NCBI GenBank assembly: GCA_030602715.1
Contig: JAUVZD010000012.1
Location: 46,242-110,241 of the forward strand
DNA length: 64,000 nt
Direction of reading: 5' to 3'
From: Candidatus Coatesiibacteriota bacterium
Lineage (GTDB): Bacteria > RBG-13-66-14 > B26-G2 > JAUVZD01
Positions 39,475 to 49,589 of this stretch are shown here, piece after piece (position 1 is the first letter of the stretch; every line of letters begins with the position of its first letter). The position numbers were made by a program, and so were the translations under genes. The notes beneath the pieces are model-generated. The model was not told where the DNA came from. It ran no database searches and was given only the letters and a program-made list of their open reading frames with translations.

Positions 39475-40530
39475 ATGATGCAAGGCGTCCTACTTGCCGC
39501 AGGTGAATCAACCCGCACCCGACCGCTAACCAACCTCCGCCCCAAGCCCCTACTACCGCTCTGCGGACGACCGATAATTGAGCACACCCTCTCCGGGATT
39601 GCCCCCCTGGTGGAGGAGGTCATCATAGTGGTCGGCTTCGGGGCGGATGTGCTCATCTCCCATTTGGGGGAGGAGTTTTTGGGTCTGCCCCTGCGATATG
39701 TGAACCAAGAGCACCGCCTGGGAAGCGGGGACGCCCTGCTCCAAGCCGCCGGACTGATAAAGGGAGATTTCCTGCTCGCCGCCGGCGATGACTACTACCC
39801 CCCGGATGATTTTTCAGCCGTCTCCTCCAAACGCCATGCGCTAGTCGCCCGCCGGGTGAAGGATGCGCAAAGATTCGGGGTAATTGAAGCAAAGGATGGA
39901 GTTCTGATAGAATTTGAGGAGAAGCCAGCCAAACCTAAAAGTGAGCTGGCCAACTCATCTTTATACCACCTGGATAGGGGCTTTTTACCCTTAGTGGAAG
40001 CCCTCTCTGAGAGCGAGTGCGGGGAGATAGAGCTGACCCGAGCCCTGAAACCTTACTCGGAGAAAGTGGGGCTTTCGGTGGTGGAATCGGCGGGTTGGAT
40101 GGCTATCGGCTACCCCTGGGACCTGCTCACCGCAAGCGAGGCGCTGGGTGGGGGCGATGAGCGGGGCTGGATAGACGAGAGCGCACAACTCCACCCCCAG
40201 GCCCGGGTGCATAACTCCATCATCATGGCCAGGGCATCGGTCGGCGCGAAAGCCCACCTGGCGAACAGCATTATCGCCCCGGGTGCGGTAGTTGAAGCCG
40301 GGGTGAAGGCGGAGGACAAGCCACTGCCGGGGGAGAAGACGGTCTTCTCCACGGTGAAGGGGAGGGCGGTGGACACCCTGCGGGAACGGTTCGGTTGTGT
40401 CCTCGGTGACCGGGCGCAAGTTGGCGAGGAGACGATGCTCGCTTGCGGGGTAAAGATATGGCCCGGGGTTTACATCCCCCCGGGTGTGATGGTCAACGAT
40501 GATGTAATGGAGAACAGGATACAGGGATAG
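39475..40530 (+). CDS. Sugar-phosphate nucleotidyltransferase with C-terminal left-handed beta-helix (GlmU-like)
   Basis: 'GVLLAAGESTRTRPLTNLRPKPLLPLCGRPIIEHTL' and C-terminal 'NSIIMARASVGAKAHLANSIIAPGAVVEAGV'. Confidence 0.85.
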   Translation: MMQGVLLAAGESTRTRPLTNLRPKPLLPLCGRPIIEHTLSGIAPLVEEVIIVVGFGADVLISHLGEEFLGLPLRYVNQEHRLGSGDALLQAAGLIKGDFLLAAGDDYYPPDDFSAVSSKRHALVARRVKDAQRFGVIEAKDGVLIEFEEKPAKPKSELANSSLYHLDRGFLPLVEALSESECGEIELTRALKPYSEKVGLSVVESAGWMAIGYPWDLLTASEALGGGDERGWIDESAQLHPQARVHNSIIMARASVGAKAHLANSIIAPGAVVEAGVKAEDKPLPGEKTVFSTVKGRAVDTLRERFGCVLGDRAQVGEETMLACGVKIWPGVYIPPGVMVNDDVMENRIQG

Positions 40531-40562
40531 ATTTCTAAAGTCCGTCATCGGAGGTGTTACCG

Positions 40563-41393
40563 TTGAAGATAGGCTATGTTCAGACCAATCCAAAGCGGGG
40601 GAAGCGGGAGCAGAATCTGGAATCCGCTCTAGCTCTGCTGGCGGATGTGGAGGCAGATGTCCTGGTCCTGCCGGAGCTTTTCAGCACCGGCTACCTCTTC
40701 GCCGATAGGGAGGAACTCTCCAAGGTGGCTGAGCCGACCGACGAATCCCCCACCATAGAGTGGATGAAGAAGGTAGCCGCCGACAAGGGCTGTGTGGTCT
40801 GTGGTGGTTTCCCGGAACTTGACCGAGATAACAACAGAATATACAACTCTGCGGTCATCGTCAGCTTCGTGGGACCGCTGGTGCACTATCGCAAGCTACA
40901 CCTCTTTGACCAGGAGAAGGAGCTGTTTGATGCCGGGGAGATGCCCCCAAAAGCGGCAAACATCGGGCTGGGGGTGGCTGGCATCATCATCTGCTTTGAT
41001 TGGATATTCCCGGAGACGATGCGCATGTTGGCGCTGGACGATGCACAGGTAGTGCTCCACCCCTCCAATCTAATACTGCCCCACTGTCAGCAAGCGATGA
41101 TAACCCGCTGTATAGAGAATCGCCTCTTTGCGGTAACCGCCAATCGGGTGGGAAGCGAGGAGCTGAATGAGAAAAAACTCACCTTCACCGGTCACTCACA
41201 GATTGTAGCCCCAGACGGCACGGTGCTCAAGCAAGCCGGCGCAGAAGGGGAGGAGGTGGGGGTGGTGGAGATTGACCCCAACCAGGCAAGCGACAAAATG
41301 GTCACCGAGAACAACCACCTGCTCAAGGACCGGCGGGTGGATGTGTATGAATCACTGCTCTATACCGACAAAGAACGGCAGGGCAGACTGTAG
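40563..41393 (+). CDS. Carbon-nitrogen hydrolase (nitrilase superfamily)
   Basis: 'LVLPELFSTGY', 'RKLHLFDQEK', 'GIIICFDWIFPETMRML'. GGAGG spaced before TTG 40563. Confidence 0.88.
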   Translation: MKIGYVQTNPKRGKREQNLESALALLADVEADVLVLPELFSTGYLFADREELSKVAEPTDESPTIEWMKKVAADKGCVVCGGFPELDRDNNRIYNSAVIVSFVGPLVHYRKLHLFDQEKELFDAGEMPPKAANIGLGVAGIIICFDWIFPETMRMLALDDAQVVLHPSNLILPHCQQAMITRCIENRLFAVTANRVGSEELNEKKLTFTGHSQIVAPDGTVLKQAGAEGEEVGVVEIDPNQASDKMVTENNHLLKDRRVDVYESLLYTDKERQGRL

Positions 41394-41401
41394 ATAAGCC
41401 T

Positions 41402-42673
41402 ATGGCTGAAGCGAAAGCAAGACAAAAGACCCGGCTCTCCTCACTGCTCGGCGCCGTTGATGGGAGCCGAGATTATCTAGTCGGGCTCCTTTCCCGGATG
41501 GTGGCTGTTCCTACCATCAACCCACCGGGACAGAACTACGGGGAGTTTTGCGAGCTTATGCGGGACGAGCTTTCCGCTGTGGGCGTAAGCGACATCCAGC
41601 CGGTAACTGTGCCCAAAGAACGGCTGACAGCCCAACTCCCCCAATACGCCGAGCATGAACGCACCAACCTCATCGCCCACTTCCGCCAGGGAGACTACCC
41701 CACCTTACACCTAAACTGCCACATAGATGTGGTCCCCCCCACCTCTGGGTGGAGCCGGGACCCGTTCAATGCGGAGATTGAGGGAGATAAGCTCTACGGT
41801 CGGGGGTCAGCGGATATGAAGGGCATCGGAGCGGCTATGGTGACCGCAGTCCGGGCGCTCATCTCCCTGCCTGAGGAGCCCAGGCTCAATTTAGCCCTCT
41901 CCTTCACCGCTGATGAGGAGACCGGCGGAGAGCTGGGCGCCGGTTTTCTTGCCGAGCGGGGTATGATTCTCGGAGATTTTGCCATCGTGGAGGGATTGGA
42001 CGGAGACTACCTGACCGTTGCCAATAAGGGGGTCATCTGGGCTAGTCTCAGTTTCCGTGGAAAGCCGGCCCATGCCTCCATTCCTCATCGGGGTAAGAAC
42101 GCATTTCTGGCGGGCATGGACTGCGCCAGACGGCTGAAGTCCCTCTTCGGCAAACTACGGGCGGAGCGCACCGCCTACCCCACCCAGGAAGCCAGACAGA
42201 CATACACCACCATCAACATCGGCGGTGTAGCAGAGGGAGGAAGCAAGGTCAACACCGTCCCCGACCACTTCAGCTTCACCGTGGACGTGCGCACCATCCC
42301 GGAGATGGCAAAGGAGAAGGTGCTGGACACGCTCTCCGAAGCAATAAGCGGGGCAGAGAAAGCCAACCCCGGAGTTAAGGGGAGGATGGAGATAATCCAG
42401 GAGGCGGAAGCGGTTTTAGGAGATGAGGGGGGACGGTGGCTTCCCCTGCTTGACCGAGCCTATCGCCTTGCCACCGGGCGGAAGCCCAAACACTGCCTGG
42501 CGCCGTTTTATACCGACATGCGCCACATCGTGGGAGGCGCAGGTGTGCCCGCACTGGGTCTGGGTTGCGAGGTCGGCGGGGTGCACGGCGACGACGAGTG
42601 GGTGAGCATAAGCGGACTGGTGGACATTGCCAGGGTGGTGGCGGTGGTAGCCGAGCTTATGGCGAAGGGATAA
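41402..42673 (+). CDS. M20-family peptidase / acetylornithine deacetylase-like
   Basis: 'LHLNCHIDVVPP', 'LYGRGSADMKG', 'SFTADEETGGELGAG', 'NTVPDHFSFTVDVRTIPE', 'YTDMRHI'. Confidence 0.88.
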   Translation: MAEAKARQKTRLSSLLGAVDGSRDYLVGLLSRMVAVPTINPPGQNYGEFCELMRDELSAVGVSDIQPVTVPKERLTAQLPQYAEHERTNLIAHFRQGDYPTLHLNCHIDVVPPTSGWSRDPFNAEIEGDKLYGRGSADMKGIGAAMVTAVRALISLPEEPRLNLALSFTADEETGGELGAGFLAERGMILGDFAIVEGLDGDYLTVANKGVIWASLSFRGKPAHASIPHRGKNAFLAGMDCARRLKSLFGKLRAERTAYPTQEARQTYTTINIGGVAEGGSKVNTVPDHFSFTVDVRTIPEMAKEKVLDTLSEAISGAEKANPGVKGRMEIIQEAEAVLGDEGGRWLPLLDRAYRLATGRKPKHCLAPFYTDMRHIVGGAGVPALGLGCEVGGVHGDDEWVSISGLVDIARVVAVVAELMAKG

Positions 42674-42793
42674 GTGTTCGCCGATTGGCAATGAGATGAA
42701 AGCAGGTTGACTTTGGGGGCGTTTCAGGGCATAATTATAAGTAATTGATGTATGTTGGGTTTCATTTCGCTGATCACAAACGAAAACAATTAG

Positions 42794-44026
42794 ATGGCAA
42801 AATCAGACACAGAAGTCTTGAAATACAGAGACGAAAGCTACGACTTCCGAGATACGGATACCTCCTGGGGGGTGCATGGCATCCATCCATATCCGGCTAT
42901 GATGGTCTATCCCATTGCAAGGAGGTTAATTAAGGAATATTCCAAAGAGGGGGGTGTGGTTTTAGACCCCTTTATGGGCTCAGGCACGGTATTAGTGGAG
43001 AGTATATTGCATAGCAGGAATTGTATTGGCGCTGATTTAAATCCATTAGCGTTATTGATTGCTAATGCTAAAAAAACTTATATACCTGCCAAGAAACTCT
43101 ATGATTCAATTGTAAAAATATTATCCAAAAAAGAGAACTTTGAATATTCAGCTCCAGATTTCTTTAACATCAATTTTTGGTTTAAAGAATATGTGATAGA
43201 TAATTTGGCAAGGCTTAAGGCGAAAATTAGTGTAATCAAAGACGAGGACATTAAGCGGTTTTTCTTGGTGGCTTTTAGTGAAACGGTTAGGATTTGCTCT
43301 AATACCAGAACCGGGGAGTTCAAATTACTTCGCATTAAGGTGCTTGAGAAACACAATCCTAATGTTTTTTCAACATTTGAACGGATAGCCTCCAGAAACA
43401 TCAAGAAACTACTAGAAACATATAATCACCAGCCCCATACTTCTGCTGAGGCGATAGAAGCAGACTCAAGATACGATATCCCCGACCTCCAACCGAGTGC
43501 CATTGACTTAGTACTTACATCTCCTCCCTATGGCGACAGCAAGACCACCGTAGCCTATGGACAGTTTTCTCGCTTATCACTCCAATGGCTGGGCAATGAA
43601 GAAGTTACGGTAGATAAGGATTCTCTGGGAGGGTCGCCAACGGAATCTTTGGACACCGACATACCCTCAGAAACGGTTAGGGTCATAATTGGTAAAATCA
43701 AAGAGTTGGACAGCAAAAGAGCTAGGCAAGTGCTCAGCTTTTATATTGACTTATTCGCATGCTTTGAAAATATCAAAAGATACTTAAAAAGGGGGGGCTA
43801 TATATGTTTGGTGGTAGGTAACAGAAGGGTGAAGCGAATAACTATTCCCACTGATAGCATAGTAGTTGAGCTTTTGAATGCACTAGGATATGTTCATACT
43901 AAGACAATCCTCAGGGAAATACCTAGCAAAAGAATGCCTTGGGCAAACAGTCCCACCAACATTATCGGAGCCAAAGAGAAAACGATGAATGAGGAAAATA
44001 TTATCATTATGCAGAAGGAGAGTTAA
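42794..44026 (+). CDS. DNA methyltransferase of an R-M-like pair (SAM motif plus SPPY)
   Basis: 'VVLDPFMGSGTVLVESILHSRNCIGADLNPLA' and 'DLVLTSPPYGDSKTTVAYGQFSRL'; AT-rich. Confidence 0.82.
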   Translation: MAKSDTEVLKYRDESYDFRDTDTSWGVHGIHPYPAMMVYPIARRLIKEYSKEGGVVLDPFMGSGTVLVESILHSRNCIGADLNPLALLIANAKKTYIPAKKLYDSIVKILSKKENFEYSAPDFFNINFWFKEYVIDNLARLKAKISVIKDEDIKRFFLVAFSETVRICSNTRTGEFKLLRIKVLEKHNPNVFSTFERIASRNIKKLLETYNHQPHTSAEAIEADSRYDIPDLQPSAIDLVLTSPPYGDSKTTVAYGQFSRLSLQWLGNEEVTVDKDSLGGSPTESLDTDIPSETVRVIIGKIKELDSKRARQVLSFYIDLFACFENIKRYLKRGGYICLVVGNRRVKRITIPTDSIVVELLNALGYVHTKTILREIPSKRMPWANSPTNIIGAKEKTMNEENIIIMQKES

Positions 44027-44030
44027 CCCT

Positions 44031-44768
44031 ATGGGCTTTACTACTTTCCAAAAGGAGCAAAGGGGAAAAATAATGCCATCAGGTGAAGAAATCGCTGAGA
44101 TGGCTCAGAAACAGATCAAGATTGACAAGGATAAAATTGAAGCAAATTTCAATCAGTACCTAAACCAATTACTCAGTAAAGAATTTGATATATATAAAGG
44201 GTTGGAGCTAGAATGTTCTAAGAAGATAATTTCCTCAGCGATGGAAAAAGGACTATTGGTTGACGAGGGGGATTTTCCTAAATCATTTATTAAAAATTAT
44301 CATTATCTAGATAAATTCTTTTTAAGTATTACTCAATCAAGAAGAACTCGGGCTGGAGGAAGTTTTGAAATTCATGTCCGTTATCTTTTTAATATTTTAG
44401 ATTATCCCTACGACCGCCAAACGGACTTAAACGGCACAGTTGATTATGTAATTCCCAGCAAATCTGCATTCAAAAGAAGAAGGTCTTCTTGTGTAGTTAT
44501 ATCCATAAAACGAACACTTAGGGAAAGATGGAGACAGGTAATCGGTGAACTAAAGTCAACCAATGCTGGTAAAATCTATATGCTAACCACGGACGATGAT
44601 ATAGGTGAAACAAAAGTGCAAGAAATGAAAAGCCACAATATAATACTTGTAGTATGGGATGAAATTAAAGATAGCAAACTGAAAAAATATGATAATGTCA
44701 TCGGCTTTACTAATTTCATTAACCAGGACCTCCCAGCATCAAGGAAGCTATGGGAGGACCTAGTCTGA
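44031..44768 (+). CDS. Type II restriction endonuclease, EcoRII C-terminal-like
   Basis: 'QSRRTRAGGSFEIHVRYLFNILDYPYDRQTDLNGTVDYVIPS...CVVISIKRTLRERWRQVIGELKSTNAGKIYMLTTDDDIG' resembles the EcoRII-C catalytic domain; adjacent to the methyltransferase. Confidence 0.75.
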   Translation: MGFTTFQKEQRGKIMPSGEEIAEMAQKQIKIDKDKIEANFNQYLNQLLSKEFDIYKGLELECSKKIISSAMEKGLLVDEGDFPKSFIKNYHYLDKFFLSITQSRRTRAGGSFEIHVRYLFNILDYPYDRQTDLNGTVDYVIPSKSAFKRRRSSCVVISIKRTLRERWRQVIGELKSTNAGKIYMLTTDDDIGETKVQEMKSHNIILVVWDEIKDSKLKKYDNVIGFTNFINQDLPASRKLWEDLV

Positions 44769-44793
44769 CCCAGCACCAATCGGAGGTATTTCC

Positions 44794-45945
44794 ATGCGCC
44801 CGGGATTGAAAGGGCTCAAGCTGGTGACGATAGGCGGGGGCACCGGACTGGAGGCTCTGCTCAGGGGCATCAAGGTCTATGTAGGGGAGAAGGGCTCGCA
44901 GGTGATGGACCTATCCTCGCTCACCGCGGTGGTCACCGTCGCCGACGACGGGGGCATGTCCGGCAGGCTGATTGACGCTTTCGGCATCATCCCCCCGGGG
45001 GACATACGCAGTTCCCTAGCCGCTCTCTCCGACGAGGAGGACCTCATCTCCAAGCTCTTCCGCTACCGGCTGGAGGGCGGAGGGGAACTGGGCGGGCACT
45101 CCTTCGGCAATCTCTTCCTGACCGCCCTGATCCAGATGAACGAGGGACACTTCCTGAAGGCGATTCAAGACGCCTCCAAGGTCCTGCGGGTGGAAGGGAC
45201 CATCCTGCCAGCTACCCTTGACCGCATCATCCTTGCCGCTGAACTGGAAGACAACACTTTCGTTATGGGTGAGCCGGATATATCCAAATTCCACGAAAGC
45301 CCCATCAGGCGCATCTTCTTCGCCAAACGCTCCGAATCCATACCTTCAACCGCTGACAGGTCCAAAGTGACCCAAGCGCCCAAACCCTATGACCCACGCC
45401 CCCTGCCGGAGGTGGTGGAGGCGATAGAGTCCGCCGATGCGATTGTGTTGGGACCCGGGGGGCTATACACCTCGGTTCTGCCGGTGCTTCTGGTAAAGGG
45501 TATCTCTGGCGCCATCCGCAACAGCCACGCTCGCAAGATATATGTGGCCAATGCGATGAGTCAGGCGGGGCGAACCGACGACTACTCCGTCTCCGACCAC
45601 ATTCGCAAGATAATGGACTACGGGGAGTTCCAGCTTGACTATGTTCTGGTCAACAACAAGCGCATCTCCGACCGTATGAAAGCAAGCTATCGTGAGGAGG
45701 GGGCAACCCAGGTCTTCTTTGACCAAGATACCGCCGACATCTCCAGCCGAATCCGCTTCGGTGAATCCGACACGGTAACCCTGGTGGAGGGGACCATCAT
45801 CCACGAAGCCGACCTGATAAGCGAGGTTGAGCAGAAGTCAATTCGTAAGGAGGACGGTGGGCAGGTGGTGGAATCCAAGTTGGTCCTGCGCCACGACCCC
45901 AAGAAGCTGGCAAAAGCCCTGATGGATATCCTTTCCGCAAAGTAG
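44794..45945 (+). CDS. yvcK: YvcK/CofD-like gluconeogenesis-factor family protein
   Basis: 'VTIGGGTGLEALLRGIK', 'LTAVVTVADDGGMSGRL', 'PPGDIRSSLAALSDEE', 'IVLGPGGLYTSVLPVLLVKGI'. Confidence 0.92.
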   Translation: MRPGLKGLKLVTIGGGTGLEALLRGIKVYVGEKGSQVMDLSSLTAVVTVADDGGMSGRLIDAFGIIPPGDIRSSLAALSDEEDLISKLFRYRLEGGGELGGHSFGNLFLTALIQMNEGHFLKAIQDASKVLRVEGTILPATLDRIILAAELEDNTFVMGEPDISKFHESPIRRIFFAKRSESIPSTADRSKVTQAPKPYDPRPLPEVVEAIESADAIVLGPGGLYTSVLPVLLVKGISGAIRNSHARKIYVANAMSQAGRTDDYSVSDHIRKIMDYGEFQLDYVLVNNKRISDRMKASYREEGATQVFFDQDTADISSRIRFGESDTVTLVEGTIIHEADLISEVEQKSIRKEDGGQVVESKLVLRHDPKKLAKALMDILSAK

Positions 45946-45954
45946 GGAACGGTT

Positions 45955-46638
45955 ATGCGCCTGGCTGAACTGTTTGACCTCAAGCGATTTGCCTACTCGG
46001 CGGTCTTTGACGGAGCAGAGTGGCCCTGGGAAGCACTCAAAGTCCTGGAGAGCTGGCTTGAGGAGAACATCACCCCCCGCATCCCCCCCAACCTGCCCGA
46101 AGGCGTCCACCTATACGGTGAGAAGATTCACATCGCCCCCGGCTGTATTCTGGAGCCCCCCTTAACCATCATATCGCCGGCACTAATAGGTCCCGGTGTG
46201 GAACTGCGTATGGGTGCATACCTGCGTGGGGCTGTGCTGGTGGGGGAGGGAACCATAATCGGGCACGACACCGAGATAAAGAACTCCATCCTGATGAACA
46301 AAGTGGAGGTGCCCCATTTCAACTACATCGGCGACTCCATAATGGGCAACCACTCCCATACCGGCGCCGGGGTCATCCTCTCCAACTTCAAGATCTCCCC
46401 GGGCAAGGCGGTCCGGGTCAAGTTGGACGATGAGGTAGTTAACACCGGCCTTGAAAAGCTGGGGGCAATTCTGGGCGATGGAGCCCAGATAGGCTGTAAC
46501 AGCGTCACCAACCCGGGAACTATCATCGGCAAAAACTCCATCATCTACGCCCTCTGCAATATATCCGGCTACATCCCCCCCAATACGGTGGTAAAGAACA
46601 AGCCCACCTACCACCAAACCATCCTGCACAAGGAGTAA
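45955..46638 (+). CDS. Left-handed beta-helix (hexapeptide repeat) protein
   Basis: Repeats 'ISPALIGPGVELRMGAYLRGAVLVGEGTIIGHDTEIKNSILMNKVEVPHFNYIGDSIMGNHSHTGAGVILSN'. Confidence 0.82.
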   Translation: MRLAELFDLKRFAYSAVFDGAEWPWEALKVLESWLEENITPRIPPNLPEGVHLYGEKIHIAPGCILEPPLTIISPALIGPGVELRMGAYLRGAVLVGEGTIIGHDTEIKNSILMNKVEVPHFNYIGDSIMGNHSHTGAGVILSNFKISPGKAVRVKLDDEVVNTGLEKLGAILGDGAQIGCNSVTNPGTIIGKNSIIYALCNISGYIPPNTVVKNKPTYHQTILHKE

Positions 46639-46644
46639 GTTCGC

Positions 46645-48762
46645 TTGCCGGACAGAGCCAGCCAACGATTGCAAGGGACCGACGGCATTCGTGGTCCCTT
46701 TATGCCCCAGAGTGAGGAAGGATTTAGAGACCTCACCCCGCAGGAGGTATTTCTCAGGTGGGGGATAATCACCGACAGTTTTATGGAGGTCTATCTCAAC
46801 GCCGTTCTGAAACTGCTCATGGAGCGCAGTCTGCTAGCCGAAGGGGATGGGGTGATTCTTGCCTGGGACGGACGGGACAGAGAGGGGCTGGCAATATCAG
46901 CCTGCATCAGAGCGATCTCCAAAGCCGGTGCCAAACCCATCTTGCTCGGTGAGCTGGATGGTGCTGGGCGCCCCATATTCGGAAAGTGTATGCCCACCCC
47001 GGCGGCACCCCTCTATATGCTGCACACCCGGGCGAAAGCGGCGGTGATGATTACCGCCTCTCACAATCCAGCGGGACAGAACGGACTCAAGCTATTCCTT
47101 GCGCCCTGGGGGCTCAAGCCCTTCCCCCCCGACGACGATGAGACCAGCGCCCGCATCCTAGCCGCCGACCCGCAGGAGGTCTCCTCCGCCACCCAAAAGG
47201 AAAGCGCCGAGAATCATTATAACCAGGCTGAACCGATGTTCATCAACTATCACCTGGATCCCTACAACTCCTGGGTAAGGGAGGATACCGACCTCTCAAC
47301 GCTCTGCCTGGTGGTGGACACCGCCAACGGAGCCCTAAGCGGTCTTGCCGGTCGGGTCTTTGAGAGGTTGGGCGTTGGCGAGGTGGAGGAGGTTGCCAGC
47401 GCTGATGTGCCCATAAACGAGAGAAGCGGTGTTGCCGACCTTGAGGGACATGCCTTCATCCCCGCCGAGCAGGTGCTTACAAAGGGAGAGAGGTTCTCCT
47501 CCTATCCGGCGCTATTACGGGTGATGAAATGGGGCCGGAAGTTGTCAGGCGAGATAAAGGCTGGGAGGCGAACGGTATCCCTGGCGTCATTTGACGGCGA
47601 CGGGGACCGCTTCTTCCGTGCCGACTACGACCCCTATAACGACGGATTGGTGGTCCTCTCCGGCGACGAGACCGCCGTCATCCAAGCCCGCTTCCTTGCC
47701 GAGCAGGGTCTCCTGACGCCTGAGGACTGCCTCTATGTCAACACGGTGGAATCGGACCTGGGAGCCGCCCAAACTGCAAAAGCCCTAGGATACCAGGTGC
47801 GGCTGGTGGGCGTCGGCGACAAGTGGATACTGCGTGAGGCGCTCTCCGCCCACCTCCAGAAGCTGGGCATCTCCGGTGTGGGGATAGAGGAGGGTCTGCC
47901 CCGGGGGATGGAGATATGCAAGGAGCTTTTGGGGAAAAAACTCTCCTTTGAGGGGGAGTTACCCATTCTGGGTCTGGCGGTGGGAAGCGAGGAGACCGGT
48001 CACAACATCACCCAGGGGCGCATCCTCCGCCACTCAGACGGGCGCTACCTGCCCACCTTCTTCGGCAACGGTCTGAAGAGCGCCATAAACACCTATGTAG
48101 CCACCGCCCATCTTCCAGTCTCGGGCGGAAAAGAAACCCTTCAGTTCCTGCGCTCGCCCTTCACCAAGGGCTATAAACGAAACGAGTATATCTTCTTCTC
48201 CAAAAAGGAGCGCTTCCATCGGGGAAGTGACGCCTTCTCAGGGCTCAAAAAGTTGTGGAGCGATGAGTGGGGGAAAGACGGCATCCAGGTGGAGGAGGTG
48301 TCGTTTGCCGAGGATGAGGATATGCTCTACCTTGCCCTCAAGGCGGAGGGTAAGCGAGTGGGGGCGCTCTTCGCCCGCAATTCCGGCACCGAACCCAAGA
48401 CGGGAATATATTTGCGAGGGACGAAGGAAGTAGCCCCCAGGATGGAAGGCGCGGAGACCTCGGCGCTCTCCTATCTCTATCGCCGTCTCAAGGATTGGGA
48501 CCATCCCTCGGTAATCGCCCAGCTCAATATGCTGGGCGCTCTGAACCAGGCAGATGACAGGTCCCTAAGTGAAGAAGATATTCGCCAAATACTCTCCTCC
48601 ATCCTTGACCGGGACAACCACACCACCCCTGAGGAGCTACTGCTGATAAATCAGATAAAGGAGTGCATAGCGGAAGCAGGAAGCGCCGGTTGGGAGACGA
48701 CCGCCAAGGGGGAGCTTATGTTAAGAGTAGCCAGGGACATGAAAAAAGATAGAGGAGGGTAA
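46645..48762 (+). CDS. Phosphoglucomutase/phosphomannomutase family protein
   Basis: 'QGTDGIRGPF', 'AVMITASHNPAGQNG', 'DGDGDRFFRADY', 'RNSGTEPKTGIYLRG'. Confidence 0.88.
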   Translation: MPDRASQRLQGTDGIRGPFMPQSEEGFRDLTPQEVFLRWGIITDSFMEVYLNAVLKLLMERSLLAEGDGVILAWDGRDREGLAISACIRAISKAGAKPILLGELDGAGRPIFGKCMPTPAAPLYMLHTRAKAAVMITASHNPAGQNGLKLFLAPWGLKPFPPDDDETSARILAADPQEVSSATQKESAENHYNQAEPMFINYHLDPYNSWVREDTDLSTLCLVVDTANGALSGLAGRVFERLGVGEVEEVASADVPINERSGVADLEGHAFIPAEQVLTKGERFSSYPALLRVMKWGRKLSGEIKAGRRTVSLASFDGDGDRFFRADYDPYNDGLVVLSGDETAVIQARFLAEQGLLTPEDCLYVNTVESDLGAAQTAKALGYQVRLVGVGDKWILREALSAHLQKLGISGVGIEEGLPRGMEICKELLGKKLSFEGELPILGLAVGSEETGHNITQGRILRHSDGRYLPTFFGNGLKSAINTYVATAHLPVSGGKETLQFLRSPFTKGYKRNEYIFFSKKERFHRGSDAFSGLKKLWSDEWGKDGIQVEEVSFAEDEDMLYLALKAEGKRVGALFARNSGTEPKTGIYLRGTKEVAPRMEGAETSALSYLYRRLKDWDHPSVIAQLNMLGALNQADDRSLSEEDIRQILSSILDRDNHTTPEELLLINQIKECIAEAGSAGWETTAKGELMLRVARDMKKDRGG

Positions 48763-48774
48763 GCACCCACCGCT

Positions 48775-49500
48775 ATGGCAGAGCTATCCCACATAAGCCA
48801 CATCTTTCTGGACCTGGACGATACCCTGATAGCCACCCGCAAGGCGGTGCGCTCCGGGGTGCGAGCCGCCGCCCAGGCTATGGAGTCCGCCGGGGCTCCG
48901 CTTTCCGCCGGCGAGCTGGAGGAGCTTATCCTGAACAAGATCATACCGGTGGTAAGCTCCCTCAATCGCCAGGAACTCTTTGAGGTAACCGCTTACGAGC
49001 TAGATATGGTGGGAGACGAGCTGGAATCCGTGGGGTTCTCCGCCTACTCCGCCGAGGTGGACACCATCCCCCCATTCCCGGAGACCATCCCCACCTTGAA
49101 TCGCTTACATGAGGCTGGCAGAGTATTGAGCATCATCTCCAACGGAAGCCTGGAACGTCAGCACTATAAACTATGGGCAAGCGGATTAGCCCACTTCTTC
49201 AAAGAGCGGGTCTTCCTCCCCCAGTCGGTCAATCCCCCCTTCTACAAACCCAACACCAACCTCTTCCGCCACGCTATAGCCAAGACCGGAGCGGACCCCG
49301 CAAGCTCAATAATGGTGGGGGACAGGGACATAGATATGCTGGGGGCAAAAATCGCCGGCATGACCACCGTGGGTATCAAAAAGGTGGACCGGGGACACTT
49401 TGATCCCCTGAGAGACGGCAACATAAGAGCCACCCAGCCGGATTTCATCATCGCCACTCTGCCGGAACTCCTCCCCCTCCTGGGGCTGGAACCGCTTTAA
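48775..49500 (+). CDS. HAD-superfamily hydrolase
   Basis: 'IFLDLDDTLIATR', 'SIISNGSLERQ', 'SIMVGDRDIDMLGAKIAGMTTVGI'. Confidence 0.87.
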   Translation: MAELSHISHIFLDLDDTLIATRKAVRSGVRAAAQAMESAGAPLSAGELEELILNKIIPVVSSLNRQELFEVTAYELDMVGDELESVGFSAYSAEVDTIPPFPETIPTLNRLHEAGRVLSIISNGSLERQHYKLWASGLAHFFKERVFLPQSVNPPFYKPNTNLFRHAIAKTGADPASSIMVGDRDIDMLGAKIAGMTTVGIKKVDRGHFDPLRDGNIRATQPDFIIATLPELLPLLGLEPL

Positions 49501-49589
49501 GGGGAAATGCTGTTAAGAATAGGGTTGTAAAGCTCCAACAATCCTATTTTGCTATATTCAGGTTTAGCAAACTTAAACTAACAGAACCA

